A stretch of DNA of 64,000 nt from positions 1 to 64,000 of the forward strand of contig JAUHYI010000015.1 of assembly GCA_030426385.1 (NCBI GenBank), written 5' to 3'. The notes under the pieces are model-generated. The model searched no databases and had not been told where the DNA came from. It worked only from the letters and a program-made list of their open reading frames with translations. The stretch comes from Phycisphaerae bacterium (GTDB lineage: Bacteria; Planctomycetota; Phycisphaerae; Phycisphaerales; Phycisphaeraceae). The translations under genes and the position numbers were made by a program. Positions 17,471 to 27,601 of this stretch are shown here, piece by piece. Within the stretch, counting starts at the first letter, position 1; each line of letters opens with the position of its first letter.

Positions 17471-20400
17471 CATCGAGCAAGTTTGGAAGATTGGCTCGGC
17501 CTGTGATCAGATAGACGACGCATTGACGTTGGGATATGTGCCTCAACATGCCGATGTAACGGCGAAGCGATCGATCATTAACACCAGTGAAACCGTGACG
17601 TCGGCTACGTTGCCCCGCGTGTTAACCTATGACTGTACGCGTCATCCAGGTGTTGAAGAATTGGTTTTCGTCACTGAGATGAAATCAGGACGTTATACGC
17701 TTACGTTCCACTATCTACACCAAACCCACCGACGTATACAGGCCGGTGCGAATCTGGAATGGGATGGTCGGGCCGAGGTTTCATGGGAAGGACGTGCGCC
17801 AGTTCGGCGTGATTTGAATCACATGTTGTTAGAAAAATGGATTGGCCAAGTCGACGCGCAACTTGATGCAGACAATCCTAAGTCGATCGATATGCCGTTT
17901 GAGGAAGTCGACGAATACGCGAATCAACCCAACGCAGGATATTTTGCGGTCGAGATGGATGGCATTGAAGTAGGGCGTGGTAGCATTGCGTATCCACATC
18001 ATGTTAATGAAGGTGAAGATGCCTATGACGTTCGGAAATTTTCTTTTGAGTTAGTTGTGGCGCAGTCTGGCGTCGGGCGCATTGTGATCCGACCACAGAT
18101 GTTGCGATCGTTTCGTGACCCTGTCAATGGCTGGTTCGGTCGACATGCGAGCATACGTTTAGCGCCAGTAAATGTGGTGTTGGAAAAACATGCACCGCGT
18201 TTAGCGCCGCAATTGCAGGAAGGTGAATTGCCCGGTTGGCACATGCTCGACGCGTGGGGTTGGCAGACGTCGATCTGGTATCAACAGGACGATCCTGCAG
18301 GAAAATCGCCGGAATTTTTGCATCAACGAGCGGTGCGTGACGCCGCCAAGTGGGGGGCGAACCTTGTTGAATTGTATATGTCGAATGTTGCCGAGGGGCG
18401 AGCGACGCCGTTTGCCTGGGGACCCAGGGACGGCATTGATGGCCACGAAGATTATCGTGAGGCGAAGCATCCGCAATGGAATGCCGAGACGCTGGAAAAG
18501 TTTACGCGCGATTCACACACGCTTGGCTTCATGCAAATTTTTTATACGCATTATCCATATCGGCCGGCTGAATTTTATCGTGCGCCCAATGCATGGACCA
18601 TGCAATTGACGCGTAAGATTCTCAAGCGATTTGCGGATCCGTTGCAACAGGCTGTGCAATCGCAAATCGATCACCTGTCTTACGAGTCGGCGGGTTCGAC
18701 GACCAGTGTTTGTCAGTTGCAGTTGCTACGAACTGTTAGCGATGCGAATCCTGGAGTTTCGTTTGCTGAGACGAATGAAAACCTTGGCCGGGTTCTGCCT
18801 GGTTTGGCTCCGCATCACGTCGGCTACATGACCAGTATCGCGCGCGGTTGGGATGATCATGCCCATGTGCCCGGGTGGTTGTGCCATGAGTCTGGTCATC
18901 TCGAATCACGATGGGGGCATTCGTTGTGGGGTTATCAACTAAACACCCGCGATGTGCAGTTCAATCGTTATGGCGATTGTGGGCCGGACTGGTTGCTGAA
19001 ACAAGCCAACGATTATGTACGTGAAGGTCGTGTTAAACGCCCCGACCAACCATTGGTCACGGCTGTGTGGGCGATCAATGATTCGGTGGCCGCGTGCAGT
19101 GAACGCAATCGTGGATACATCCATGCCATTTTGATGGATCCGATTCGATGTGCGATCGCCGCGTCGTTTGAAAGCACTGGTACGGGTGGCGTTTGGCGAC
19201 AGCGTTGTGCTCGCGATGATAGTTATTTCCACCGCACGCGGGAACGTTTCGCCAGTACTGATCGATTTATTCAGAATAATTTTCTACGTTGCGTTTTTCC
19301 GGCAGGTGCTGCAGAACCCGTATTGCAATATGACGTCGAAGGTTCAGCTCATTTTGATCAGGATGGTACGGCGTTGACTCTTGCGGATCGCATGTTGGCC
19401 ACTGTCAGCAGTGCTGCATTAACTGACGCCAGTCGCGAGTTTGCCATTACAGAATCCGGAGGAAATCTTGCGCGATTGCGAGTGAGCACCGCATGGAAAA
19501 CCAATCATCCTGTCGGCAAGCTGTTTGAGCAACGCACGATCAACATGTTCAACGATGTGCCTGCAATAGTGATGGACTTGGAATTCGAGCATGGCGGCGA
19601 TGACCAGCAGGATATTGGCCTTGTGCTTGATTGTGCGGGTTATCAAAAAATGATTGTGGATGGGCAAACAATGTACGAGCCTGCTCGATTCGATATGACA
19701 GGCACATCTATTACACTGGTAGATACCGAGGGCATACGTCCGGCGATGTGTATGGTCTGGGACGAAACCAATCCGTTCACGGAGCTTGATTTTTCACCGG
19801 GCCAACGGCTCACATTGTGGTGTAAGAATAAGAAGACTGAAGTCGATGAGAAATTGCGCCGACTTGTCTATCCTTTGCATGATAAATCGCTACATGCTCG
19901 CGTTTCGATGATGTGCCAAACGGACAAGCTTGGCGTCGACATGCTTGAGCCAGCAGCGCGAGCGATGCTGACACATCCGCGCTTTATCGAACTGAACGAT
20001 CAGCCCCAAACCATAGCGATTAACCCAACTGGCGTAGTGACGATTAGCGTTGATGGACGCCAACAAAATTGCCCGTATGCGGTCAAGGAGTCGGGATGGT
20101 GGCGCTGTCGCCCGGCGCAACCAAGCCAAGTGGATCGTGGTGTTGATTATGTCAAGTTATATGGCGTCGATGATGATTCGCCTGTGATTGCCCGTTCATC
20201 GTGGTTTGAAAATGTCGTGCGACCGGGTTGGGGTTGCCAACATGGATTGGCGATTGGAAACATAGTGGCTGACGGGGATAGAGTTGAGTGCGATGTATGG
20301 GTACGCTCGGTTAGTCCATTGATTTTTGCGCCACGAATTCAGGTTAAAAAATGCATCGCAACAGCGACGCTCGACGGGCAAGCATGGCATTATTTCGATG

Positions 20401-20729
20401 ATGACCACTTCATGTTGCCGCGTAAAACAGGCCGTTTTCGTTTGTGTGTTGATATGGATGGCGCTTGTGCGACGCCGCATCTGACACGAACTCAAGCAGT
20501 CATCACACGCTCTCGCCATGACAGCGGTGCTTTTGAATTCACCGCTGAGTTGCCCGCGTGGCAGCGATCATTACCTGCGAGTCAACACCTCACAGCCGTG
20601 TTGGAACACCCGGGTATGACTGTACATGCGGTGACGGGGGGAGGAATCGTCAACAGCGAACATCAACGAACATTGTTTTCATTTATGCCAGGTTCGGTTG
20701 TTGTGCAATTGGAACCGATAATGTCATAA
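17460..20729 (+). CDS. Large uncharacterised glycoside-hydrolase-like protein
   Basis: A 1089-residue protein without signal peptide and not assigned to a family. The N-terminal 250 residues are beta-rich. Residues 260-600 read like a TIM-barrel hydrolase: WGWQTSIWY, WGANLVELYMSN, HTLGFMQIFYTHYP, DHLSYESAG and FAETNENLG. The Glu in HLSYESA and the Glu pair in AETNEN are candidate catalytic acids. The C-terminal half is beta-sandwich-like. The start overlaps the previous gene by 11 bp, so it is co-expressed with it. A cytoplasmic enzyme of this size next to a secreted partner is odd. Confidence 0.6.
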   Translation: MPANIEQVWKIGSACDQIDDALTLGYVPQHADVTAKRSIINTSETVTSATLPRVLTYDCTRHPGVEELVFVTEMKSGRYTLTFHYLHQTHRRIQAGANLEWDGRAEVSWEGRAPVRRDLNHMLLEKWIGQVDAQLDADNPKSIDMPFEEVDEYANQPNAGYFAVEMDGIEVGRGSIAYPHHVNEGEDAYDVRKFSFELVVAQSGVGRIVIRPQMLRSFRDPVNGWFGRHASIRLAPVNVVLEKHAPRLAPQLQEGELPGWHMLDAWGWQTSIWYQQDDPAGKSPEFLHQRAVRDAAKWGANLVELYMSNVAEGRATPFAWGPRDGIDGHEDYREAKHPQWNAETLEKFTRDSHTLGFMQIFYTHYPYRPAEFYRAPNAWTMQLTRKILKRFADPLQQAVQSQIDHLSYESAGSTTSVCQLQLLRTVSDANPGVSFAETNENLGRVLPGLAPHHVGYMTSIARGWDDHAHVPGWLCHESGHLESRWGHSLWGYQLNTRDVQFNRYGDCGPDWLLKQANDYVREGRVKRPDQPLVTAVWAINDSVAACSERNRGYIHAILMDPIRCAIAASFESTGTGGVWRQRCARDDSYFHRTRERFASTDRFIQNNFLRCVFPAGAAEPVLQYDVEGSAHFDQDGTALTLADRMLATVSSAALTDASREFAITESGGNLARLRVSTAWKTNHPVGKLFEQRTINMFNDVPAIVMDLEFEHGGDDQQDIGLVLDCAGYQKMIVDGQTMYEPARFDMTGTSITLVDTEGIRPAMCMVWDETNPFTELDFSPGQRLTLWCKNKKTEVDEKLRRLVYPLHDKSLHARVSMMCQTDKLGVDMLEPAARAMLTHPRFIELNDQPQTIAINPTGVVTISVDGRQQNCPYAVKESGWWRCRPAQPSQVDRGVDYVKLYGVDDDSPVIARSSWFENVVRPGWGCQHGLAIGNIVADGDRVECDVWVRSVSPLIFAPRIQVKKCIATATLDGQAWHYFDDDHFMLPRKTGRFRLCVDMDGACATPHLTRTQAVITRSRHDSGAFEFTAELPAWQRSLPASQHLTAVLEHPGMTVHAVTGGGIVNSEHQRTLFSFMPGSVVVQLEPIMS

Positions 20730-20749
20730 CGCGACGGCATGGCATGATG

Positions 20750-21691
20750 TTAATTCGTCTCGGCGAGTAAGATCAGATAGTCGCCTGCTTGAACTCGCGG
20801 TAGTGTTCGCAAAGCGATAACAGTTCCGGAATACTGGCTGACAATTTCGCGCCTTGCGAGGTCCGGGCATATCCATTGGCCAATGATTTGCCCTTGCTCG
20901 ACTGTAGCTCCGACGGTGGTTAGTGGGAGAAACCAGCCGTCGCTATTAATCACTTGTGATTGCGTATGTCCCACACAGCGATTGGAAAATTGCGGTTTGC
21001 GTTTTCGGGTTCCATGCGCGACGCCGGTTTGAGTGAGCACGCGTTTGATGCCGGTGGCGTAATCCTCAGCGCCCTTACGGTCGAGCCTGGCTTCGCCGCC
21101 GCATTCCCATCCCAGTGATATCTTGTCATGCAAGCGGGAGAATTCGTAGCTAAGCACGCCCGGCGTTGGAGGAACAGACCAAACCAAAGCCTTGGGAAAC
21201 AGGGCACTGAGTTGAGCATCCTGATCACGATAGTAGCCTGCGAGCCGAGCGTAATCGTAGCCAACGCCACCCGAATGGAGATCGATCAATACATCCGTCT
21301 CGCGAATTAAATTCCAAATCGCATGGGCGAGTTGTTCGGTAAAACTGCCTTGCGATGACCCTGGGAAAGTACGGGCCAGGTTTAACCCATCGAAGCGATC
21401 GGGCGTGTGGCGGGTAGCATCCATTGCTGCAGCAGGGTTGCAGACAGGAATCACCATCAATGACCCATGAAGTTCTATGGTATTCGCCCATTTCCAGATT
21501 TCCATCGCAGCGACGAATCCTTCGAACTCATCGCCGTGCACCATGGCCGTGACCGCCGCGCAAGGTTGCGGTTGCGAAGATTGTCCAACCTGCCAGTAGA
21601 TCGGCGTACTCATGCCGGCAATCGTAAGGTCGAGTTGATGTCGGCCTTGCGATTTGGGCAGTTGCTCAAATTTTGGAATAGATGTTTTCAT
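20750..21691 (-). CDS. Succinylglutamate desuccinylase/aspartoacylase-family zinc hydrolase
   Basis: A 313-residue zinc carboxypeptidase-like enzyme of the AstE/AspA family. VHGDEFEG supplies the first His and Glu zinc ligands and IDLHSGG the second His. NPAAAMDATRHTPDRFDGLNLAR is the substrate-binding stretch, and a C-terminal beta domain follows (GATVEQGQIIG). The family deacylates N-acyl amino acids. ATG 21691 (MKTSIPKF) is chosen; the frame is open to 21760. It converges on the glycan locus and diverges from a nitrilase-like gene, both acting on C-N bonds. Confidence 0.8.
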   Translation of the reverse strand: MKTSIPKFEQLPKSQGRHQLDLTIAGMSTPIYWQVGQSSQPQPCAAVTAMVHGDEFEGFVAAMEIWKWANTIELHGSLMVIPVCNPAAAMDATRHTPDRFDGLNLARTFPGSSQGSFTEQLAHAIWNLIRETDVLIDLHSGGVGYDYARLAGYYRDQDAQLSALFPKALVWSVPPTPGVLSYEFSRLHDKISLGWECGGEARLDRKGAEDYATGIKRVLTQTGVAHGTRKRKPQFSNRCVGHTQSQVINSDGWFLPLTTVGATVEQGQIIGQWICPDLARREIVSQYSGTVIALRTLPRVQAGDYLILLAETN

Positions 21692-22174
21692 GGGTGACAC
21701 GACCAGTTGGACGCAAGTTTTTGCAAAATTTTTTCGTCGCGCATTGGCGATACATGGCACAAGTACGCTGGCATCGCTATCTGTGTGGTGGGGTTAGGCC
21801 TGATTGGCGCATGGGCCTATCATGGCATCTAAGTATTTGTTATCGTTGAATATGATAAATAAGTGATGTTTTGATGGATCGTAATTATAATGGATGGGAA
21901 ACCTGATTCCAAATCAAAAACTTGTGGCCGATCAGCGTGCCATCGTGACGACATATTCGCGCGGCATGCGAGCCATGGAGCCGTTTATGTTTGATGTGAT
22001 TTGTGGTTGTGGCATGAGAAAGTGGGGGCATGGCGGGGAGTTAAGGCGATCTGTGACGACCTATATAGAAGACAGTCAATTCTGCAATTCATGACGTAGA
22101 GTTTCGTGGTGATCGTCTCGGCATCGGCTGAGTATGGTGTGAATTCAAGTGCAAGTGAATGACGAGGAAAACCT
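21692..22174. other. Intergenic region between divergent genes
   Basis: I see no gene here. It holds a short inverted repeat TAGGCC/GGCCTA (21795-21800 and 21814-21819) and an AT-rich palindrome TTATC-N9-GATAA near 21840-21858. Promoters of both flanking genes must lie here but no strong hexamer pair stands out. Confidence 0.4.
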
Positions 22175-23128
22175 GTGGCACAACGCGTAACAATTAGTGC
22201 AGTGGGAAGCATGGGGTTGTCGGTAACGATTCCCGATGAGATGGAGAGGGCTAGCGATTTAACGAATCGAATGGTGGAGTATTGGCGTAAACAGATTGAG
22301 CCGGTGGCGAGGCAGGAGCCGGACTTGATCGTGTTGCCCGAGCTTTGCGATGTGCCCGTCGAATTGATTTGTGGTCAGGGCCGAGAGAAATATTTGGAAG
22401 CGTATTTAGATACAAGTCGTGAACCCGTTCTGGCATTGATGCGCGAGACTGCGAAACGATGTCGAAGCTATGTCGCTTATCCGACATTGGTGGTTGATGA
22501 TGAGGTATTGCGCAATAGCGTGGTTCTGATTGATCGTGATGGTGGGATTGTCGGGCGATATGACAAATTTCGTCCGACGTTGAGTGAAATTGATGAGGGT
22601 ATTGTGGGTGGCACGGGTCCCGTGGTTTTGGAATGTGATTTTGGGCGTGTGGGATTTGTGATTTGTTTTGATCTGAATTTTGAGGAATTGCGTCAGGCGT
22701 ATGCCAGGCTTCGGCCTGACTTGATGGTATTCGCATCAATGTTTCATGGTGGTTTGATGCAGGCCGGTTGGGCTCATGCGTGTCGCTCGCATTGGGTCAG
22801 TGCAATTGATCAGGTCAACTTGCCCAGCGAAATTTATACGCCTACGGGCGAATTGTTGGCTGCTTCCACGAATTATTTCAATCACATTGCCGCGAGCGTG
22901 AACCTGGATTGTGCGCTTGTGCATCTGGATTGTTTGTTCGACAAGCTTGATGCCATGCGCGAACAATACGGAACGCGTTTGCGCATTCATGACCCGGGGC
23001 GTTTGGGGGCAGTGCTGTTATCTGCGGAGTCGGATGATTTGTCGATGCAGGATGTGATTGAAGCGTATGACCTGGAACTGCTGGATGCGTATTTGGAACG
23101 ATCACGCCAACGGCGTTGTGAGCATTAG
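22175..23128 (+). CDS. Carbon-nitrogen hydrolase (nitrilase superfamily)
   Basis: A 317-residue nitrilase-superfamily amidase. The catalytic triad is visible: Glu in LPELCD (about 52), Lys in YDKFRPT (about 131) and Cys in VICFDLNFEE (about 166). Members cleave amides or carbamoyl groups, or condense amines; the exact substrate is unknown. It starts with GTG at 22175, supported by GAGGA six bases upstream and by the absence of an earlier ATG in register. It stands alone before the secretion operon. Confidence 0.88.
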   Translation: MAQRVTISAVGSMGLSVTIPDEMERASDLTNRMVEYWRKQIEPVARQEPDLIVLPELCDVPVELICGQGREKYLEAYLDTSREPVLALMRETAKRCRSYVAYPTLVVDDEVLRNSVVLIDRDGGIVGRYDKFRPTLSEIDEGIVGGTGPVVLECDFGRVGFVICFDLNFEELRQAYARLRPDLMVFASMFHGGLMQAGWAHACRSHWVSAIDQVNLPSEIYTPTGELLAASTNYFNHIAASVNLDCALVHLDCLFDKLDAMREQYGTRLRIHDPGRLGAVLLSAESDDLSMQDVIEAYDLELLDAYLERSRQRRCEH

Positions 23129-23388
23129 TCGGGCTGTTATGTATCGTTTTAAGAAATTTCTCTCTTGTGTTTTGCTAGGTGGCCTGATTTGGCGCCAGCA
23201 AAACGTTCCTTGAGGCGCGGGTAAAATACAGAGTAAAACAGGGGCTAAAAAGTTAGCGTTTTGAGTAGATTTGGGTTAAATTACAGAACACGAATCGGTT
23301 TCATGGCATCTAATCAGATGTGGCCTTGGTTCTATTGATTGCGTTTTCGCGGGTTTAAAAACTGTTTGGTGTGAGGTTGGCGACCACA

Positions 23389-25083
23389 ATGGCAAAACAG
23401 TCACGTCGACTTGGCGATATTCTGGTGGAGTGCCAGCGACTTAGCGAGCCGCAGTTGTCGGCTGCTTTAAAAGTGCAGGAAGCGCAAGGGGGGCGACTGG
23501 GTGAAATTTTGTGTCAGATGGGGTGTGTGGAGCGGGGCACAATTCGACAGACGCTGGCGGAGCAGCATGAAATCGAAACGGTTGATCCATTGGTTCAACA
23601 ACCTGCGCCTGATGCATTGGCGCTGGTGAGTGCGGACGTGGCGAGTAAATACCAGGTGTTGCCGATGTCGGTCGCGGAAGGTGTGATGGTATTGGCCATG
23701 GCTGATCCATTTGATCGCGAAGCGTTGGATGTGGTACGCATGTTTACCGGGTTGCGTGTGGATCGTCGCTATTGCGAAGGCCAGACTTTGGCCGATGCGT
23801 TGGCAGAATATTATGGATCGAATGTGGCACGGATGATTGCGACGCTGGGCCATGACGACATGGGCAGCGAGCAAACGGAAGTGGCTGATTTGGCGTCGCA
23901 TCTGCAGGCGTTAGCGCGTGAGCCAACGGTCGTAAACCTGGTGAATTTGATTATTCACGAGGCGATCGAAGCGCAAGCCAGTGATATTCATGTTGAGCCG
24001 TTTGAGAAGGTATTGAAAGTGAAATACCGGATCGATGGGATCCTGCATGAAATGACACCGCCGCCCAAGCCATTGCAATCAGCGATCATTTCCCGATTAA
24101 AAGTTATGGGTGGGATGAACATTGCTGAACGCTATGTTCCGCAAGATGGTCATATAGATTTCAACACACCGCGTGGCAAGGTAGACATTCGTGTGGCCAC
24201 GGTGCCGACCGTGTTCGGAGAAAGTATCGTGTTGCGAATTCTGGATCGCACAGCATCGCTGTTTGATCTGGATCATCTGGGGCTGGGAGCGAACGAATTA
24301 AAAACGTATCGGAATCTGTTGCATCAGCCTCATGGCGTAGTGTTGGTGACTGGCCCGACAGGTAGCGGTAAATCGACGACGTTGTATGGATCGTTGATGC
24401 ATATTTATTCGCCTCACCTGAAAATTCTCACGATTGAAGATCCCGTTGAATACCAGTTGGAAGGCGTGAATCAGATTCCCGTGAATCCGAAGCGTGGGGT
24501 GACATTCGCGGATGGATTACGTGCGATATTGCGACAGGACCCGGACGTGATCATGGTGGGTGAAATTCGCGATCAGGAGACGGCGGATATTGCGATTCGT
24601 GCGGCGCTCACGGGCCACATGGTGTTTTCGACGTTGCATACCAATGATGCTGCGGGTGCGATCACGCGGTTGGTTGATATGGATGTGGAGCCGTTTTTGT
24701 TGGCATCCTCGTTGCGGGCGGTGTTGGCACAACGTCTGGTGCGGAAAATTTGCGAACATTGTAAGTGTGCGGTTGAGCCCAGTGCGTCAATGTTGGAACG
24801 TTTGGGGCATCGGCCAAACGGCTACCATGGCGATCAGGTTTTTTATGCGGGAACAGGTTGCCGGGAATGTCGGCAGACGGGGTACAATGGCCGGCTGGGT
24901 ATCTTTGAATTGTTGGTGGTGAATGACAAGGTAAGTGAAGCGATTGCCGAGCGAGCGTCAGCGGTACAGATGTCAGCGTTGATGCCGACCGATCATGTGT
25001 CGATGGCCGAGGATGGGTATCAGAAAGCATTGCGGGGACTGACGACATTAGAAGAAGTGTTTCGCGTAACTCAGGAAAACTGA
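23389..25083 (+). CDS. gspE: Type II secretion ATPase GspE
   Basis: The motor ATPase of the type II secretion system, cytoplasmic. The N-terminal GspE/PilB domain (RRLGDILVECQRLSEPQL) is present, then ASDIHVEPFEK, Walker A GPTGSGKST near residue 322, and Asp-box/Walker B DPDVIMVGEIRD. The His box is VFSTLHTND. The C-terminal four-Cys zinc site (CEHCKC...CREC) distinguishes GspE/PilB from retraction ATPases. ATG 23389 (MAKQSRRLG) is preferred over 23371 because the domain begins there. It opens an operon that runs through GspD. Confidence 0.93.
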   Translation: MAKQSRRLGDILVECQRLSEPQLSAALKVQEAQGGRLGEILCQMGCVERGTIRQTLAEQHEIETVDPLVQQPAPDALALVSADVASKYQVLPMSVAEGVMVLAMADPFDREALDVVRMFTGLRVDRRYCEGQTLADALAEYYGSNVARMIATLGHDDMGSEQTEVADLASHLQALAREPTVVNLVNLIIHEAIEAQASDIHVEPFEKVLKVKYRIDGILHEMTPPPKPLQSAIISRLKVMGGMNIAERYVPQDGHIDFNTPRGKVDIRVATVPTVFGESIVLRILDRTASLFDLDHLGLGANELKTYRNLLHQPHGVVLVTGPTGSGKSTTLYGSLMHIYSPHLKILTIEDPVEYQLEGVNQIPVNPKRGVTFADGLRAILRQDPDVIMVGEIRDQETADIAIRAALTGHMVFSTLHTNDAAGAITRLVDMDVEPFLLASSLRAVLAQRLVRKICEHCKCAVEPSASMLERLGHRPNGYHGDQVFYAGTGCRECRQTGYNGRLGIFELLVVNDKVSEAIAERASAVQMSALMPTDHVSMAEDGYQKALRGLTTLEEVFRVTQEN

Positions 25084-25100
25084 TTTTTTGCCGGGGCTAT

Positions 25101-26354
25101 TTGTTGCCTGATTTTTCGTACAAAGCGATGACGCAGCAGGGCCAACCAGTGGCAGGCGTCGTCACTGCGCCGGATCGATTGCAAGCGATTCAAATGTTGA
25201 CGCATCGCGGAACGTTTGTGACTGATATTCATGCGTGTGATAACGACGGTAGCCAACGCAACGATGGTGTTGCTGGGCAAGCGGGTGGGGATATAGATTT
25301 CTCGATGTTGAAATTTCGTGGTGGGATGTCGGGTCGCCATCGCGTATCAGTATTTCGTCAATTGGCTGTGGCATTGCAGGCCGGATTACCGTTGCTCAAT
25401 GCACTGGAAATTGTCAGAGACCAGGGCGACAGTCCAGCGGTGGAGCGGGTGTTGGATGACTTGATCAAGCGAGTCCACGGTGGCGAGCCGTTGTCGTCAG
25501 CGATGGAACAGCACCGTCGGGAATTTACATTGATGCAGGTAAGTATGGTCCGCGCAGGCGAGACGGCAGGCGTGCTGGATCATGTGATGCAATCCTTGGC
25601 AGAGTTTGCCGAACGTGACCAGGCCGTTCGTGAAAAGCTGCGGTCGGCAGCGCTCTATCCCATGATGGTGATGGGGTTAGGTGTGATATCGATCGTGGTG
25701 ATATTGACGTTTATTTTGCCGCGAATCATGGCCACGGTGACGACGACGGTAGAAGCGTTACCGATGCCGACACGTGTGTTGTTAGCGATGAGTGAGGCGT
25801 TTAAATCACCGATTGGTTGGGCGATGATGTTGGGAGTGGTCGGCGGATTGGGTTGGTTTTGGTATTGGAAGCGAACGACAGAAGGGCGGTTGTTTGTCGA
25901 TGGGGTGAAATTGCGCTTGCCGATCATTGGAACCGCGGTGACGCGCGTGGCGGTGGCACGTTTTGCGCGGACGCTTGGGACGCTCAGCGCAGCTGGCATA
26001 CAAGTGGTTGAAGCCATGCGGATCGTGCGCGATACATTGGGGAATGAAGTTTTGGGTCGTGAGATTGATCAGGCAGCCGATGAGATTTTGCGAGGCCAGT
26101 CGATCGCAGATCCCTTGCGAGCGAGCGGTCGCTTTCCAGAATTACTGATCCAGGTGATCGCGATGGGGGAGCGGACGGGAAAGCTTGACACGTTGTTAAC
26201 GCAGACCGCTGACACGTATGAGCGAGAAACGGAAGTCGCTTTGGAACGTGTGATGTCGGTGATACCGGTGTTGTTCATTCTGGTGTTGGCGCTGTTCGTG
26301 GCATTTGTTCTGGCCGCAGCATTGTTGCCAGTGATGACGATGGAGTTGAGTTAG
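25101..26354 (+). CDS. gspF: Type II secretion inner-membrane protein GspF
   Basis: A 417-residue platform protein with two GspF/PilC domains (VFRQLAVALQAGLPLLNAL; VARFARTLGTLSAAGIQVVEAM) and three membrane helices (near 200, 250 and 395). The frame has no ATG or GTG near the conserved N-terminus PDFSYKAMTQQG, so translation appears to begin at TTG 25101 or 25104. It follows GspE by 17 bp. Confidence 0.93.
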   Translation: MLPDFSYKAMTQQGQPVAGVVTAPDRLQAIQMLTHRGTFVTDIHACDNDGSQRNDGVAGQAGGDIDFSMLKFRGGMSGRHRVSVFRQLAVALQAGLPLLNALEIVRDQGDSPAVERVLDDLIKRVHGGEPLSSAMEQHRREFTLMQVSMVRAGETAGVLDHVMQSLAEFAERDQAVREKLRSAALYPMMVMGLGVISIVVILTFILPRIMATVTTTVEALPMPTRVLLAMSEAFKSPIGWAMMLGVVGGLGWFWYWKRTTEGRLFVDGVKLRLPIIGTAVTRVAVARFARTLGTLSAAGIQVVEAMRIVRDTLGNEVLGREIDQAADEILRGQSIADPLRASGRFPELLIQVIAMGERTGKLDTLLTQTADTYERETEVALERVMSVIPVLFILVLALFVAFVLAAALLPVMTMELS

Positions 26355-26438
26355 TTTGTGAGTTCGTGAGTGGAGAATGAGATGTGTCGTGTTGCGATGT
26401 GTTTTGGGTGACCTATTTCTATTTATGGAGTGATTGGC

Positions 26439-26885
26439 GTGTCTAAGAAAACGAATCAAAAGCAATGGACGCGTTACAAGCGTCGCAGTGGTTTTACGTT
26501 GGTGGAAATTATGGTGGTTGTGATAGTGATCGGCGTATTGGCGGCGTTGATCGTGCCGACATTTTTAGGACGAGCACAAAAAGCAAAACGCTCGGTGGCA
26601 AAGCAAAAAATTGGAACGATCGAAAGTGCCATCAACCTGTTTCAACAGGATTACAGTCGGTTTCCCGACACGCTTGAAGAGTTGGTGAGTAAGCCCGCGG
26701 ATGTGGCGGATGATGATTGGTTGCCGCCGTCCATGAAGCCGAAGGATTTGAAGGACCCATGGGGTAATGCGTTTGTATATCGATACCCCGGCGAGCACTG
26801 GGCGTTTGATCTTTTGAGTCTGGGGGCAGATGGACAAGAGGGAGGTTCGGGAGAGAACGCGGACGTAACGAATTGGGGAGATTGA
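26439..26885 (+). CDS. gspG: Major pseudopilin GspG
   Basis: A 148-residue major pseudopilin. A charged leader (SKKTNQKQWTRYKRRSG) precedes F/TLVEIMVVVIVIG. The C-terminal part has the GspG signature DPWGNAFVYRYPG and an acidic end (DLLSLGADGQEGG...NWGD) that fits the calcium loop. GTG 26439 is chosen because GGAG lies eight bases upstream; GTG 26430 is also in frame. It would assemble the periplasmic pseudopilus. Confidence 0.92.
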   Translation: MSKKTNQKQWTRYKRRSGFTLVEIMVVVIVIGVLAALIVPTFLGRAQKAKRSVAKQKIGTIESAINLFQQDYSRFPDTLEELVSKPADVADDDWLPPSMKPKDLKDPWGNAFVYRYPGEHWAFDLLSLGADGQEGGSGENADVTNWGD

Positions 26886-26944
26886 GTAGGCGATATCACG
26901 TGACGGGTAACGGATTGATCGTGGGTTAAGTGTTTGGGGTTTTT

Positions 26945-27601
26945 ATGATTTTGAAACGGGGCACATTAAAAAATGGGGAGCATGAGGTGAATCGTGATTG
27001 GCCGGTGCACGCTCATCGACGTGTCGATCGGAAGGGGCGAAGTGGGGCGAGTGGGTTTACACTGGTGGAAGTGATGGTTTTGGTTCTGGTTTTGGGGGTG
27101 TTGAGTGCGATGATGATTCCGGAGATGGGCGCGCGTTTAACGCGTCGGCAATTGCGGGAATCGGCAGCGGGATTATTGATGGCTGCCCGACACGCGCATG
27201 ATCATGCCACGATGCAGCGAGAAATGTGTCGGGTTGTGTTGATTCAGGAAAACAACCGGTTGGGGTATCGGCTGGAAGTCGAAAGCGATGAGGAAGCGTC
27301 TGGTTTTAAAGCGATCACGTCGGGTGTGATCAAGGAAACAATGCTGCCGAAGTGGATTCGTTTTGGTGCGGTTTTGATTGATGGTGTGGACGTGCGTGGT
27401 GCTGATGTGGCTGGCGGTTTGAGCCAAGGCGATCAGGTGTTTTGTTTTTATGTGAATGGCTCATCGGATTGGGCGGTGATCCAACTGACGGACGGAAACA
27501 AGACGTTTTCATTGGTGATTGATGGGAGCACGGGGCGCGCAGAACTGGTGGGGGAAGCAGTGAATGAATTGCCCAACTTGCGGGAGGACCTGGATGCGTA
27601 A
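26945..27601 (+). CDS. gspH: Minor pseudopilin GspH
   Basis: About 218 residues. The cleavage motif GASG/FTLVEVMVLVLVLG is followed by RLTRRQLRESAAGLLMAARHAHDHA, typical of GspH. The start is uncertain: ATG 26945, or GTG 26987, which has GGGGAG six bases upstream and gives a shorter charged leader. The stop overlaps the GspI start (ATGCGTAA). Confidence 0.85.
   Translation: MILKRGTLKNGEHEVNRDWPVHAHRRVDRKGRSGASGFTLVEVMVLVLVLGVLSAMMIPEMGARLTRRQLRESAAGLLMAARHAHDHATMQREMCRVVLIQENNRLGYRLEVESDEEASGFKAITSGVIKETMLPKWIRFGAVLIDGVDVRGADVAGGLSQGDQVFCFYVNGSSDWAVIQLTDGNKTFSLVIDGSTGRAELVGEAVNELPNLREDLDA

Noticed and set aside
21894-22094. A 66-residue frame upstream of the nitrilase-like gene
   Set aside because: No ribosome-binding site and no recognisable protein pattern.
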